64,000 nucleotides of DNA, taken from NCBI RefSeq assembly GCF_018320785.1, contig NC_054869.1:13960698-14024697 (forward strand), given 5' to 3'. Below, piece by piece: positions 1 to 16,748 of the stretch (the stretch's first letter is position 1; each line of letters starts with the position of its first letter). The notes below the pieces were generated by a model that worked only from the letters and a program-made list of their open reading frames with translations, did not search any database and was not told the origin of the DNA. The position numbers were made by a program, and so were the translations under genes. Origin of the DNA: Cheilinus undulatus (taxonomy: Eukaryota; Chordata; Actinopteri; Labriformes; Labridae).

Positions 1-220
1 CAAGCTTGACGGCATCTCTTTTGCCCGGGTCTAATAATAATTGAGACTGCTGGTGGGGTGGTTTTAAGGCCCAGGGGCTCATTATAGCCCTACCACCTGC
101 CCTGATGGTACTCTAGGTCAAGCTTACTCGTCACATCCAACACTTACTGTACCCTAAAAGCATTGACTTTATTCTTTCTTCAACAGATTATTTTCCCATG
201 ACCCTGGTAATATGCAAGGA
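1..220. repeat. Dispersed repeat, copy 1 (truncated by window start)
   Basis: This stretch is related to 19743-19960: both open with CAAGCTTG followed by GCATCTCTTTT, share the phrase CCAGGGGCTC in the middle, and end with CCCATG..CTTGGTAATAT-type sequence. Divergence is considerable, so the copies are old. No protein is encoded and the family is not recognised. Confidence 0.55.
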
Positions 221-1317
221 CATCCCGAGCACAACCAGGGTTGTACCAATGCTCTTTCCTGCCCGGGGTCCCCTCAGGCAGTTTGCTCCCCATGTCTACG
301 CCACATTCAGCCTTAGTTTTGGCCCAAACATGCCTAAAAGTTGTGCAGAGTACTGTATGTGCTTGAAGAGTTTTGGTAACAGCCCTGTTAAGCATACTTT
401 AGCATGTAGGTCCAGAGTAGTCATTGCATATATTTACTAAATTTGTTTCCACTGCAAAACCCTTGTACCTATGCACATGTTTTTCCACCTTCCTTTTAAC
501 GATTTTGCACTTTTAAAAAAAGGGCAAATTCCTGCGTTTCCATTAAGGTTTTTCTCAACGGGTGCACAGAAAACTCACTTTTCAGTATTTTCTGATATAT
601 TGTAAGGAAACCGTCTAGTTAGGTTGTACATTCAGTACTCTCCAATGATAAAAACCTTTGTTTAAAAAGAAGAGAATTCAAAAGTAAAAGTCTTACAAAA
701 TTGAGTTTAGCCAATGCCTAACACTTGAAGTTTGATATTTATCAGTTTTTGTTATTCTCAATGGAAAATTAAACATGTTATCAACTCATCTGTTTCCGCA
801 CTCATGGGAAAACAAACCTCTTTGGTTTAACTTTGTCCTGGTGGTTATCACTGAAAATTATCCACAGAACTTGGATTCAGAGTCAGATTCCCATGAATCT
901 TATCGATGAGTATCGCTGTTAGTGAAGTGTAACATATCTAATCATGCCTCACTAAAGTGGCCACTCAAGCAGCCAATACACACAAACACCCCCATGCCCC
1001 CCCCCCTGTGTGCCGGCTGTAAATCGCTCAGAAATCACTCCTGAAATCAGCTTTTCAGTAATCTGTCTAACCTGGAAGTGGCCTCTCTGTGAACAACGGC
1101 CATGAAAAGTGCAGCATTTACATGAGATCAGTGTTTCTATGGCAACGATGTTATCTTTTGGCACATTGGAGAGGTGATTATGAAACCAGGGCTTTCAGAT
1201 GGATCCTTCCTCCCTGTTATTGTTCAGATTCACTCCAGCCGCTACACCAACTACATCTGACTGATAGGACTTTAGTCAGCTCAGTGAATGGAAGAGGAAA
1301 CAATACACTAAAAGAAT
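221..1317. other. No gene seen
   Basis: AT-rich sequence with only short open frames (80 codons or fewer) that lack splice context, codon bias or family resemblance. A short C-run lies near 1001-1008. Nothing else could be assigned. Confidence 0.5.
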
Positions 1318-2249
1318 AGCGTGATTTGCAAATCCTTTTCCACTTAAACTCAATTGAATACAGCACAAAGACAAGATGTTTCATGTTCAAACGGATTAAC
1401 ATTTTTAAAAAATATACACACTTTCTGAATTTGATGCTTGCATCACATTCCCAAAAAGCTGGGACAGAAGCATGTTTACCATTATGTTACACCACCCTTT
1501 CTTCTCCGAGGACACACATTTTTAAGGTATCAAAAGTGAAGTTCTTTTCCATTCTTACTTGATGTACATCTTAAGTGTCTCAATTTATTTATCAGTTTAT
1601 TTGTCAGAGATAATACATAAGCATTGTTGCATCTGATTGGAGAGCAACTGATGCAATTTATACAAGACTTCTAGCCATGGCTAATTTGCAGTCCTTGTCT
1701 CTGGTTAGGCTTTTAAGAAATGACACACATGATAAGACAGAATAAAAGAGACATTAGAGACTGACAGTTACAGCTGACATGGATGAGTAGGCACACTGAT
1801 GCATAAAAACAGCAACAGCAAGGCAGACATAGACTGGCAGCCACATACATGCATAAAGGCTAAGAGTAAAGCTGACATAAAGATGCAGATTCATGACAAT
1901 GTCTGAAAAACTTAGAACAAAGAAAGAGGAATTAAATATAATGAACAATGTCAAACATGTAACCTAGTGTTCACAGATTTGCCTTTGAGCCATTGTTTTA
2001 TCTTGATATTGAACGCTCTGGAGTCCGCTAATGTGTTTATTTCTCAACAGTGCAGTGCTGCTGTTGTTGCATTTTGCACTTCATAATGTACTGTACATTT
2101 TCTGAGGGAGAAAAAGCCATTGTCTGGATGGAAGCATATGCTGCTCCAAAACCTGACAGTACCTCTCAACATCATCACAGATGCTGGCTTTTAAACCTTG
2201 CATTGATTACAAGCCCACTTGGAGTTTGCAAAACAGTTTGCAAACACTC

Positions 2250-3658
2250 CATGTGAAAGTTGTCTTTTATGTGTTTTTCACTCAGGAGAGGCTTCCAGCT
2301 AGCCACTCTGCCATAAGCCCAGATTAGTTGAGGGCAGCAGTGACGGTTGTCCTTCTGGTGTCACGGATTTCAGGCAAAAAACTCAAAAAGGGAGGACCCA
2401 AATGCAGATAACACAAAAGGATTTAATTAACAAACAAACAAAAGAACTACTTACAACTAAACCCTAGGAATCAAAACTCAAAAGTCCATAAAACAAAACA
2501 AAACAAAATCCACTGGGAGCACGAGGAAGCACGAGGAGTAACAAGCACGGGGAAGACATATGCAATAAACCAACACAGACACAGGGAGACACAGAGCTTA
2601 TATACACAGGGAGTGATTAACAATGGCAGACAGGTGTGGACAGTCAGACACAGGTGAAACTGGTGAAGGATAATCAAAGTGGAGGGAAACTCAGGCAGGA
2701 AGCAAAACTGGAATCACACACACAAGGGAAGGCAACTACAAAATAAAACAGGAAACATGGGGCCTAACACAAGAAGCACACAAGGACTGAAAACTGGACA
2801 CAAGAAGCTAAACTACAGAAACACTGAAAACACAGGAGGATACAAAGAACCAAGGAGTGAAACTCAAACACAGGGAGTAAAACTAAAACATGAGACACAG
2901 GAATTAACCAAACATGAAACACAGGAAATGTAAAACTAACATGAAGCAGGGAATTACTAAACATTAAACACGAGGAGTAAAACTAGACATGAAACAAGGA
3001 ATAACTAGACATAAAATACAAGGAGTAACTAAACATAAAACACAGGGAAACCTAAACATGAAGCACAGAGAATAACTAGACATGAAATACAAGGAGTGAT
3101 AAAACATAAAACACAAGAAGTAACTAAATACTAGAAACAGGAAAATACTACACAAGAAACACGAGGGCTAAAGAAAACTCCTAATAAACTCCAAACCTAA
3201 CACAAGATCAAACTAGAAATCACAGAATTCACAAGGATAACCAAAGGAAAACTCAGAAACATAATAAATCAAAACCTGGATCATGACATCTGGAACTTGT
3301 CCCATCTCCACTGATTGCTCTGTTTGGCCTGGTGTCCAGCTCTTAGAAGAGTCTTGGTTGTGCCAAACTTCTTCTCTTTGAGAGTTATTGAGACCACTGT
3401 GCTCTTGGGAACCTTCAGTGCAGCAGAACAGGGTCCTCTGACCTCATGGCTTAGTTTTTGTTCTGATATGCATTGTAAGCTGTCAGCCCTTCTACAGAGA
3501 GGTGTGTGCCTTTCCAAATCATGTTCAATCAACTTAATTTACCACAGGTGGATTCCAATCAAGAAGTAGACACATCTCAGCAAAGATCCATAGACTTCGC
3601 AACAACCTGAGCTTAAGTTCAAGTTCATGTTGCTGAATACTTTCTGAATGCACTGTAA
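2250..3658 (-). pseudogene. Tc1-like transposon remnant with transposase fragment
   Basis: Read on the minus strand, 3532 to about 3290 encodes residues typical of the N-terminal helix-turn-helix part of fish Tc1 transposases (ALKVPKSTVVSI, then KKFGTTKTL, then RAGHQAK). The remainder of the transposase reading continues on the far side of a 930-bp insertion, at 2250-2353 (antisense of GGCTTCC..GCCACTCTGCCATA). The 3' edge ends with the Tc1-type terminal phrase GAATACTTTCTGAATGCACTG near 3658. The far end is missing. The frame is broken by the insertion and by substitutions, so no active enzyme is made. Confidence 0.75.
2359..3288. mobile_element. 930-bp nonautonomous DNA element with 5-bp target duplication, nested in Tc1
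   Basis: The element starts TGTCACGGA and ends TCCGG-like CTGGATCATGACA, giving short inverted ends (TGTCA..TGACA). The host pentamer TCTGG occurs at 2354-2358 and again at 3289-3293. Removing one copy restores continuous Tc1 sequence (TTGTCCTTCTGG joined to AACTTGTCCCATC). The interior is rich in CACAGG/AACTA-type degenerate repeats and has no coding capacity. It resembles a family with TGTCACGG ends that is widespread in fish. The superfamily is not assigned. Confidence 0.75.
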
Positions 3659-4150
3659 ATAGATTGATTCTGGTTTTTGCAGTCACCTGTGGGATCCAAG
3701 GTCACGGACATTCAATATTGTTTTTTGCCTTGCTTCTTATGTGCAGATTTCTCCAGATTCTCTGAATCATTTGACGATACTATGAGCTGTAGATGGTGTA
3801 ACGTGCAAGTACAATTCTCCTGTAATTGCATGTTTAGGAAGGAACAATGCTCATAAACTGCTGGACTGTTTACTCAGTCAGTCTTTTGCAATGTGGAGAG
3901 CCTAAAAGGAGAGTTCATGCTACACCCAGTCATGGTACTATCACCTCTTATAAATGAACTACTTGCCTGTTGAATGCTTTAGGTGTTTTTGAACTTTCCA
4001 CCTCTTTTCAAGTCTTTTTTAGTTTTTTGACGCTGTCCTAACTTTTTTGGAACGTGTGTATTTAAAAGAAAATAAAGCTCAGGTGTTAACATTAGATATA
4101 TGATTTTTGTGCTGTATTCCATTTAATATAGGTTGAAACTGATTATCTGA

Positions 4151-6242
4151 TCATTTTTTACATTTTTTAAATGCACATTTTACATGTCCCTTTTTTAGAA
4201 TCTGGGTTTGTATATGGTAAAAAATTAATAACCCTTTTGATACTGGTGGGAACAAACCCTGAGCATCACGCTTTGTACTGACAATATGTGAAAGACAGAG
4301 AGACTGGGTTACCAGTATTATGCAGTTGCACAGTCAGTATGAAAGTACAAAGGTGTAATGACAGCAAAGCTTTGTCAGGGTGCTTTTGTGGCTCATGATA
4401 AACTATATTCACAAAATTAAAATCACAAATCACTTGCAAATGGTGACAAGTCATGATGGCAACTGATGGCAAGTGGACTCATTAACTCTTGTAGAGTCTT
4501 ATAAGATAATAACTTCTGTGAGAAAACAACAAGATAATCATCTGGCTCCCACAAAATAACTATCATACAAGATTAAAATGATCACCTTAGTGGACTTCAG
4601 GGAGGGTTTTTCTAAAACTGGTTTAAAGATCTTTTCTCTGAGGTTCTCCTCACCTAAATTGAGCTGTAAAAGAAACCTTCAACATCACCAGATTTGGGTT
4701 ATGATGTTTGTAATTCAAATTTAACCCCCTACTATGTAACTAGCTATCTCTAGCTGTCTAAATGATAAGCATGTTGAATATCAATGAGCTGCTGCTGTTG
4801 GTGGATATCGTTAGTCGAGAGATGTTGCTTCCGTGCTCGCCGTGGTTTGGCCAGTCCTGAATGTACTGGGCTCTCGTCCCTTCCGGATATGGCCGCTCTG
4901 GGCTCATCGTCCCCGAGACACAAAGCTCCTCTTCACATCCTTCTCTATCCCATCCATTGTGAAGGGCTGGCCTCGAGGCACACGGCTCCTAAGCCCGCTT
5001 CAGGGCTAAATGCTTCTCCTGTCACTGCTACTCTCACTGCCAGATCAGCTGCTGGAAGCACTCAGGTGCTAAGTTCCACACCAGGAAATATCAGAGGAAA
5101 AAGGTCAGATCACCTTAGTCCAAGAGATCAGGGTGTAAGCACTGCTTGGAAGTATAGTCAGAGTGAAGGAAGTTTTAAAATGGTGTTGATGTGCATTTTA
5201 AATGCTTTTATGCATTTCAGCTCTCCATCTAAAGAGGGAGGTCAGCATGCATGGAGAGGTTTTTACATTTCACAGTTTTTACAATGCATTTTCAGGCTAT
5301 TTGCACACACCAGACTTTAATGAGGGACATGTTGAAAAGATAATCCTGTGCTGAGCTGCCTAATGGCAGTCCTCTGCTGTTTGTCCACTAGGGAGCAGCA
5401 GAGGAGGAGATGGCCGGTCTCTTATTTTCAGTAAGTAAACTGTTGGCAAGGATTTCTACACTATATCATCACAAATTTGATATATAATTTACTCAATGAT
5501 AAAAGTCTCCTAGACAAAATTCAGGGTTTATTATACAAGCTATGCTTAAAGTACTCCATTTTTACAAAAAAAAGTTTACCTACTGTTTGTGTTGCAGTTT
5601 CAACATGATTAAAGTCATCTCAAAATGCTTTCTCACTGTCTGCACAGAGGATGACAGGTTTACTTCATCCAGATGTGGTTCTTGTGAGCCCAGCAAGTGA
5701 ACTGCTGCCACCTTGTGGTTAAAAAGTAGAGCTACCAAAATGTTTATTCAACGAATCATTTTTTCACAGTTGCACATGTACAGTCTTCTTAAGTTTTCCA
5801 CTTAATAAGTAATAATTTGTAGTATATTTCTCAGCAGGATGCCCATTTGCCACTGTGTATCAATTGGAAGTAAGTAGAGAGAGACCAGTTTTAAATTCCT
5901 TGTTACACACACCTTAGAGGGCCACCACAGCACTCATCGAGCAGGGTGTAAGAAGCTGGCAAGCAAGGCAGACGTGGAACAGCATAACCTGGTAGCTGGC
6001 ATAATGTAGTGGCATAGTGTAGTGTGGTGTAGGAACATCTGTGCCAAAATGGAAGGACATCCATATAAATCTTAATGTGCCCATGTTTTTAGTTTTCAGC
6101 TAGGATAAAGTAGAACATGTCTTGGGTTGCACTGGATTTGCTGAGACTTTTCAGCTTATTTCTTTTTTTTTTCTGATTTCTATTATATGGAAGATTTATA
6201 TTTATATGGGTCAAAATGGAAGACACCTCCTAAAGTGGTGGA
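4151..6242. other. No recognised gene
   Basis: The only sizeable frame is 4784-5320 on the plus strand (178 codons). It sits in locally GC-richer DNA, is serine/alanine/proline rich, and resembles no family I know. It starts just after AT-rich DNA with no splice or promoter signal I can point to, so I do not call it a gene. The rest is AT-rich and unassigned. Confidence 0.4.
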
Positions 6243-6621
6243 TAACAAGCAAGGAAAGATCCTGTGGGACTTCCAAATCCAGACTGACAAGACGGTGATG
6301 GCTAATCAGCCCGACAGTGCTGGCCGATAAACATCAGAAGACAGTGATAGTGATAGATGTAGCAATACGAAGCATCAGGAAGAAGGAACACGAGGAGCTT
6401 GAGAAATACCAAGGGCTGAAACAAGAGCTAGAGAAGAGGTGGGGTGTAAAGGCAACAGTGGTGCCAGTAGTGATTTGGGCACTGGGGACTGTAACCCCCA
6501 AGCTGGGTGGATGGCTCCAGCAGATACCGGCACAACATCTGAGATCTCTGTCCATAAGTGCGCAGTCCCAGTAACAGCTATGGTCCTGAGCAGAACCCTC
6601 AGGCTCCCGGGCCTCTGGTAG
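6243..6621 (+). pseudogene. 3' end of a non-LTR retrotransposon polyprotein, frameshifted
   Basis: The piece encodes the C-terminal tail of a fish LINE reverse-transcriptase polyprotein. Frame one (from 6243) reads KILWDFQIQTDKTVMANQPD. The frame then shifts to that of 6317-6574, with IRKKEHEELEKYQGLKQELE and WGVKATVVPVVIWALG. It shifts again for the end, RTLRLPGLW followed by a stop at 6619-6621. At least two frameshifts and the missing upstream part show a dead, 5'-truncated copy, as expected for target-primed insertion. The clade (perhaps one with a restriction-like endonuclease tail) is inferred only from memory of similar fish proteins. Confidence 0.75.
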
Positions 6622-7134
6622 AGAATCCAGGCTTGAAGGAGATACAATATTGCCTAGGTGGGTGAGGGAGGATTTTTATTTTTTCATATACACATATAAA
6701 GCTAAGCACTGATACCAAATACTCGTATCACGAGTACTTACATTTGATGCCCACCAATACAGAGTACAAGAGCGTTTCTTTCTTTCTCTGGTTAATGACT
6801 CTATCCTCCCCATATCTGATATGGTATAAAAGCCAAAACAGAATAGGACTGCATAGGTGCTCGTAATGTTGTGGCATTTTGGTGTATATTCAAGTAACTC
6901 ATGCATGTGGGACAGTGAAGAAGTATGCATGCAAGTATTGACAGTATTCAGCATTTTATTTCTTCAAAAAGCTGAAAAATTTCAGAGAGCAAAGCAATAG
7001 CAAATCAGGAAACACTTACATGATTATTAGTGCAGCATTTAACCTACAACAGGACACAAAAAGAGGTTCTCTATGTAATCGATGTTTCTTTTCCAGCATA
7101 TATGATCCTCATTTCCTCCTCACAGCCCATTGAG
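6622..7134. other. Downstream region of the minus-strand coiled-coil gene
   Basis: No coding region. It contains the likely 3' UTR of the minus-strand gene ending at 7135, including a polyadenylation hexamer at 6955-6960. Confidence 0.45.
6955..6960 (-). terminator. Polyadenylation signal AATAAA
   Basis: TTTATT on the plus strand reads AATAAA on the minus strand, about 175 bases past the stop codon at 7135. This is a sensible 3' UTR length for the coiled-coil gene. Confidence 0.5.
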
Positions 7135-8019
7135 TCACTTTGCTGTTTTAGCTTTTGTCAAGATTGGCTTCTTGCGTTGGTGCATGGGGGGGCAGGTCGG
7201 GGGGAGTGGCCTGCGGCTCTGACACAGCCTCTGTCCTGGTTGGTAGACAACTGGATCCCTCAGGAGAGGTCGAGAGCTTTCCCACTTTGAGGAGCTCAGA
7301 GTCTCTGATTTTGCTCGTGGGCCAATGATAACGGGTGCACACGTTTTAGGGATGATGGTGGTCATGGTCCGAGTCAGGACTCTCCCTCTTCTGGCAGCCA
7401 GAGTTGGAGCTGCTGAAGGTTTCTGCTTCCTGTCAGGACCTTTGTTCTCTGGCTGCTCTTTGAGCTGTGTGTGCTGTGGATTGTGAAGATGTTGGCTCTG
7501 CAGCTTACTCTCCAGCTCCTTCAGAGTATGGTCAGTGTATTCTTTCATCTCTTTACGCATCTGAGAGATCTGCTCTGTAAACTCCTCCCTTATGGCTTTT
7601 TCTCTGACCTTAAGTTTTTCTTCAAAAACTGCACACAGCTCCACCTCCTTTAGATCCATCTCCCTTTTACTCTCAAACACCTCTGCTTGTTTCTTCTCAT
7701 TGCTCACATCTCCATCCTCTGTGTCCCCGTTCCTTTGTCCCAGCTTGGTCTCTCTGTCCCTGACGATCTGCACCAGCTCCAGGATGCTGCTCTTCGGGGC
7801 CTTTGTGCCCACCTGAGATCTGATGCGCTCACGTACCTGTTGGAAGACAGACTGCATCCTTGCCTGTTTGTCCTCAGCAGTAACGTTGTCTTCCAAACAG
7901 TCATCATCCGGACTGACTGAGGAGAGCTGCTCTTCTGCTGCAGGAACACCATTCTGCTGCTCCTGGTTTTCACCGTTCACCAGTATCTGTGGGTTCTTTT
8001 CAGAGGAAAACTCACTCAT
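7135..8019 (-). CDS. Unrecognised coiled-coil protein, 294 aa
   Basis: This is an uninterrupted 294-codon frame in one exon. Residues 1-55 are acidic and polar (VSPDDDCLEDN). Residues 55-90 form a helix-prone block (ARMQSVFQQVRERIRSQ, then SSILELVQIVRDRETKLG). Residues 105-175 are strongly charged with heptad-like hydrophobic spacing (VELCAVFEEKLKVREKAI, QISQMRKEMKEYTDHTLKEL), typical of a coiled coil. Residues 190-294 are basic and proline-rich (LTRTMTTIIPKTCAPVIIG; ending ILTKAKTAK). There is no signal peptide or membrane segment. The start is the first ATG of the frame; the frame stays open upstream, so an upstream spliced exon is possible. A polyadenylation hexamer lies 175 bases downstream. 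Length, composition and the 3' signal favour a real gene. I do not recognise the family, and it does not match the human neighbours of HPD that I know. Confidence 0.7.
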   Translation of the reverse strand: MSEFSSEKNPQILVNGENQEQQNGVPAAEEQLSSVSPDDDCLEDNVTAEDKQARMQSVFQQVRERIRSQVGTKAPKSSILELVQIVRDRETKLGQRNGDTEDGDVSNEKKQAEVFESKREMDLKEVELCAVFEEKLKVREKAIREEFTEQISQMRKEMKEYTDHTLKELESKLQSQHLHNPQHTQLKEQPENKGPDRKQKPSAAPTLAARRGRVLTRTMTTIIPKTCAPVIIGPRAKSETLSSSKWESSRPLLRDPVVYQPGQRLCQSRRPLPPTCPPMHQRKKPILTKAKTAK

Positions 8020-10229
8020 TTTTAGTTTGTCTTTGCATAAAGGTCTGCTCCCTTTAACTGAGCTACTACGATAGAGATGTGAGGAGTGTTGTCGTGGGCG
8101 TTTGTCCCCTGAGGGTCTGAATACCAGGGGGAATTAATGCAGCATGCTGTATGAGACTAAAAAACATTCTTATTAGATTAAAGCATGTCTATCTAAAACA
8201 TCAAGCTCATCAACAAAAGCATTTTCAAATAGGAGTGATAAAAGTTTATAAAAGCTGCTCCATCTCTGCAAAAACTATAGGAAACCTAATTACAATGCCA
8301 AGTAGACTTAAAAGTATGATAAACCTCCACTATCTCAATGTTAGATAGTTCAGCAGCTTTCAGGATATGACTCAGCTGGTTTTATTAAACTCAGCACATT
8401 GTGTTCCTCTGTATGTGTGATACTGCATCCCATAACAACAATAAGTGTCCTGGTGACAGGGTGAAAAACAAAGACCTACAGGGATGGTCCCAAAGAGGGC
8501 ACAGAGGGGCGGGATTTATATCATAATGAGTGAGCTGCTGTTAGATTGTACGGCTGCGATACACAGCTGAATAATCTGTTACTGTAATAGGGATGCTTAT
8601 TAAAAAAAGGCTCAGGAAACTCAAATAGATAAGCATTGAGAGTACAAACTTTATAGCATGATGATGAACTTACCATTCCCATTATTTTTTCTTTTTATTG
8701 CATCTTTCTATTGAAGTCTCAGTTTGTTTCCAGATGTTTGTCTTTTTTGTTCTGTTTTTCTTTTTTAAATGTGTTTTTGGAGTTGCTTGTTTAACCTCTG
8801 GGTTCACAAGGTCAAATGTTACTTGTTGAAATGAACAAAGAAAATCAGATTTAATAAACCAACTAAAACATAATTTTCACCCCAGGATCAAATGCTTCAT
8901 CTCTGGTAATCTTTCATTTGTTCTATCACACAGATCTGATATTTATTCATCCATCTCATTCTTTAATTAGTTTACTTCTGTTTTATAAAGCAGGTTACTT
9001 ACATATGGCAACAAAGTGATGAAAGATTTGTCAAAGTTGTGTGAAAACCAACAAAAAAACCCAAACATAACAGACGTAAACCTAACAGTTGCTAAATCTT
9101 TGTTAAAAATAGTGTTATATTGAGTTTATTCCCTTTTTTCTTCCTTCCTTGCATAGTGGTTCATTAAGCTGCAATGATTTAGAACATTTTTGACGTTTCT
9201 CTTGGATTCACATAAGAATTCAAGTTATATCATAGGAGCATAGAATCAAGAGAAAAGTGCAGGAACAGCAACTGCACACAGGCTGTTATCCTGCAGCTTC
9301 AGTTCTACATGTAACTTTAATGAACTCTGTACAGTGTTTTGTCCACTCTTTAAGGTATTTTCTCTGTTCCTGCATTATTCTTCGATCTCTTATTGAACTA
9401 CATATCCGATAGTTTGCTTCTGTAGGTTTTTGTTCTTCAGGCTGTCGTTTTGTGCAGCAGCGTGCACACAGTAAAGCCTCATCTGCACACTGGCACCAGC
9501 TGAAAGCCATTAAATCAACCTAAAATGTCCCAAAAATAGAGCATCGGCATGATTTGACATTTTTTAAAGTTATACCACACAACAGCAACTTTTGACCTGA
9601 TGTTTGATTGGAGTGATCGAAATGATTGGAATATTATCTGTGTGTGAGGACTGATGGGTTGGGGGCATTCAAGGCACACCACGGTTCACTCAGCTCAACA
9701 CCAGTGAGCCAATCAGAGTCCAGCATGAGTGAGCCTCCTCTCACCACTAAACACTAACATATGGACGACGACTTCTCCTTCTAGAAACATCTGGCTGTAA
9801 TCCTAACCCTCTGTAGACAAATCCCTGTATTTGCATAAAAAGGCTAGTGAATATAGTTAGCATATTCCTGATTATTATAAATAATTATTATATTATTATA
9901 ATTCAGGAAAGCCACAAAATACTTATTTGGACTTTTATTCATTAAAAATGAAGTTTCTCCAGAGTCTAAAGGCAGATTTATGGTATGCATAATCAATCTG
10001 ATTGTCAGTTATGCATGTTTGAGGTCTAATCTGACCTGTGGTGTTGACCTGTTTTCCCGAGTAATCATTGTATAACAGCAAAAAAGGCAACAAGCATTTT
10101 TATTCCGCCTCCTCCTCCTCCTCCTCTTCCACCTCCTTCTTCTTACCGGTGGGAGTGGATTCAGCTTTTAAATTCAGAACATCATTGTGCGTTTCATTCT
10201 GACAGCAAGGTCAGGTCACTAGGAGCAAA
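8020..10229. other. Intergenic, divergent promoter space between the coiled-coil gene and HPD
   Basis: AT-rich sequence without a supported gene. The two flanking genes are transcribed away from each other, so their promoters should lie here. No convincing TATA box or repeat family was identified except the trinucleotide tract just before HPD. Confidence 0.45.
10107..10143. repeat. CTC/CTT microsatellite in the HPD 5' region
   Basis: A run of CCT units (CCTCCTCCTCCTCCTCCTCTT) grades into CTTCTTCTT about 90-120 bases before the HPD start codon. It lies in the core promoter or 5' UTR. Confidence 0.7.
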
Positions 10230-15874
<5,645 letters not shown>

Positions 15875-16017
15875 TGCCAGTGTTAGAATAGCTTTACTTT
15901 TTTTGAAACCTGAATAGCTACTGGTATACTACCTGAAGTCTGATTAGGGTCTTGTGTACCGTTAGAGTATTATACTAATTTCATGCTACATCGATGCTCT
16001 GATATTGTTGAAGACAC

Positions 16018-16023
16018 AATAAA
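16018..16023 (+). terminator. Polyadenylation signal of HPD
   Basis: AATAAA lies 144 bases after the HPD stop codon, the usual spacing for a short 3' UTR. The convergent SETD1B gene ends at 16749, so the two 3' ends share about 870 bases. Confidence 0.75.
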
Positions 16024-16748
16024 TGGAAATGCAAAGTGTGTTTATCAAAACTGCTATTCTTTAATTCTCAGAGAGTTGCATGTTTCTTTTTAACAATATA
16101 ACATTTAAATTGATAAGTATGTGTTTAACAGTGCCTTACTATAATCTCATTATTTTCTGAGTTTGTATCAAGAACCATTCATAAACATTTACAATCCAAA
16201 CCTTGTTACAAACATTGAAAATAAAATTCACATTATTAATATGAGCTTGATTCAAGCTAACAAAACGTAAGCGCTCATAAATAGAAGCATTTAACCTTAC
16301 ACTTTTGTTAACATTTGAACTGAAACAGACTTTTTATAATGACTGAGAGGATCTGTGTCATGGTCTGAGGGTCAATTCTTTCCTCTGCACCTGAAGTAAC
16401 AACAATACGGATGATTAAAACAGCTGTGATGTGTTTATGTGAACTCAATTATGCAAATAAATGTTGCTTTTTGCCATTTTGTACCGAAAAAGGAGGATTT
16501 TTTAAATGATGTTTGCTAGTGGCTTGTTATAATTCATGTCAGACCTCTGCTGAGTATGTTCCAGGTGTAACATCCCATTATTAAATGATTCATCACTGAT
16601 GACCAGCATCACTCGCCTGCTGTCATCAGCTTCTCCAGTCTCTTAATACCTGCATAATTCTGAGTTGTATTAAAACTCCTCAAACATCTTCGGCATCTCT
16701 CTGTTTTGTGTTATACCTAAAAGAACTGTGGCTCTTCAGGACACTTCA

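Larger units (their letters stand above)
1318..4150. mobile_element. DNA transposon remnant with long terminal inverted repeats, host of a nested insertion
   Basis: The left end (about 1318-1465) and right end (about 4028-4150) are inverted copies of each other. Both carry the motif GAATACAGCACAAA-, and further in, an AAAAAAGCTGGGACAG / CTGTCCTAACTTTTTTGG pair. The 3659-4100 part resembles interior sequence of a DNA element common in fish genomes. I do not assign a superfamily with confidence (Kolobok-like is possible). Other elements fill the middle. No intact transposase remains. Confidence 0.6.

Noticed and set aside
2600..3280. Possible CRISPR-like or tandem array (recurring CACAGG, AACTAAA, ACATGA words)
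   Set aside because: Unit length and spacing are irregular, it lies inside a 930-bp eukaryotic transposon with target duplication, and the host is a vertebrate.
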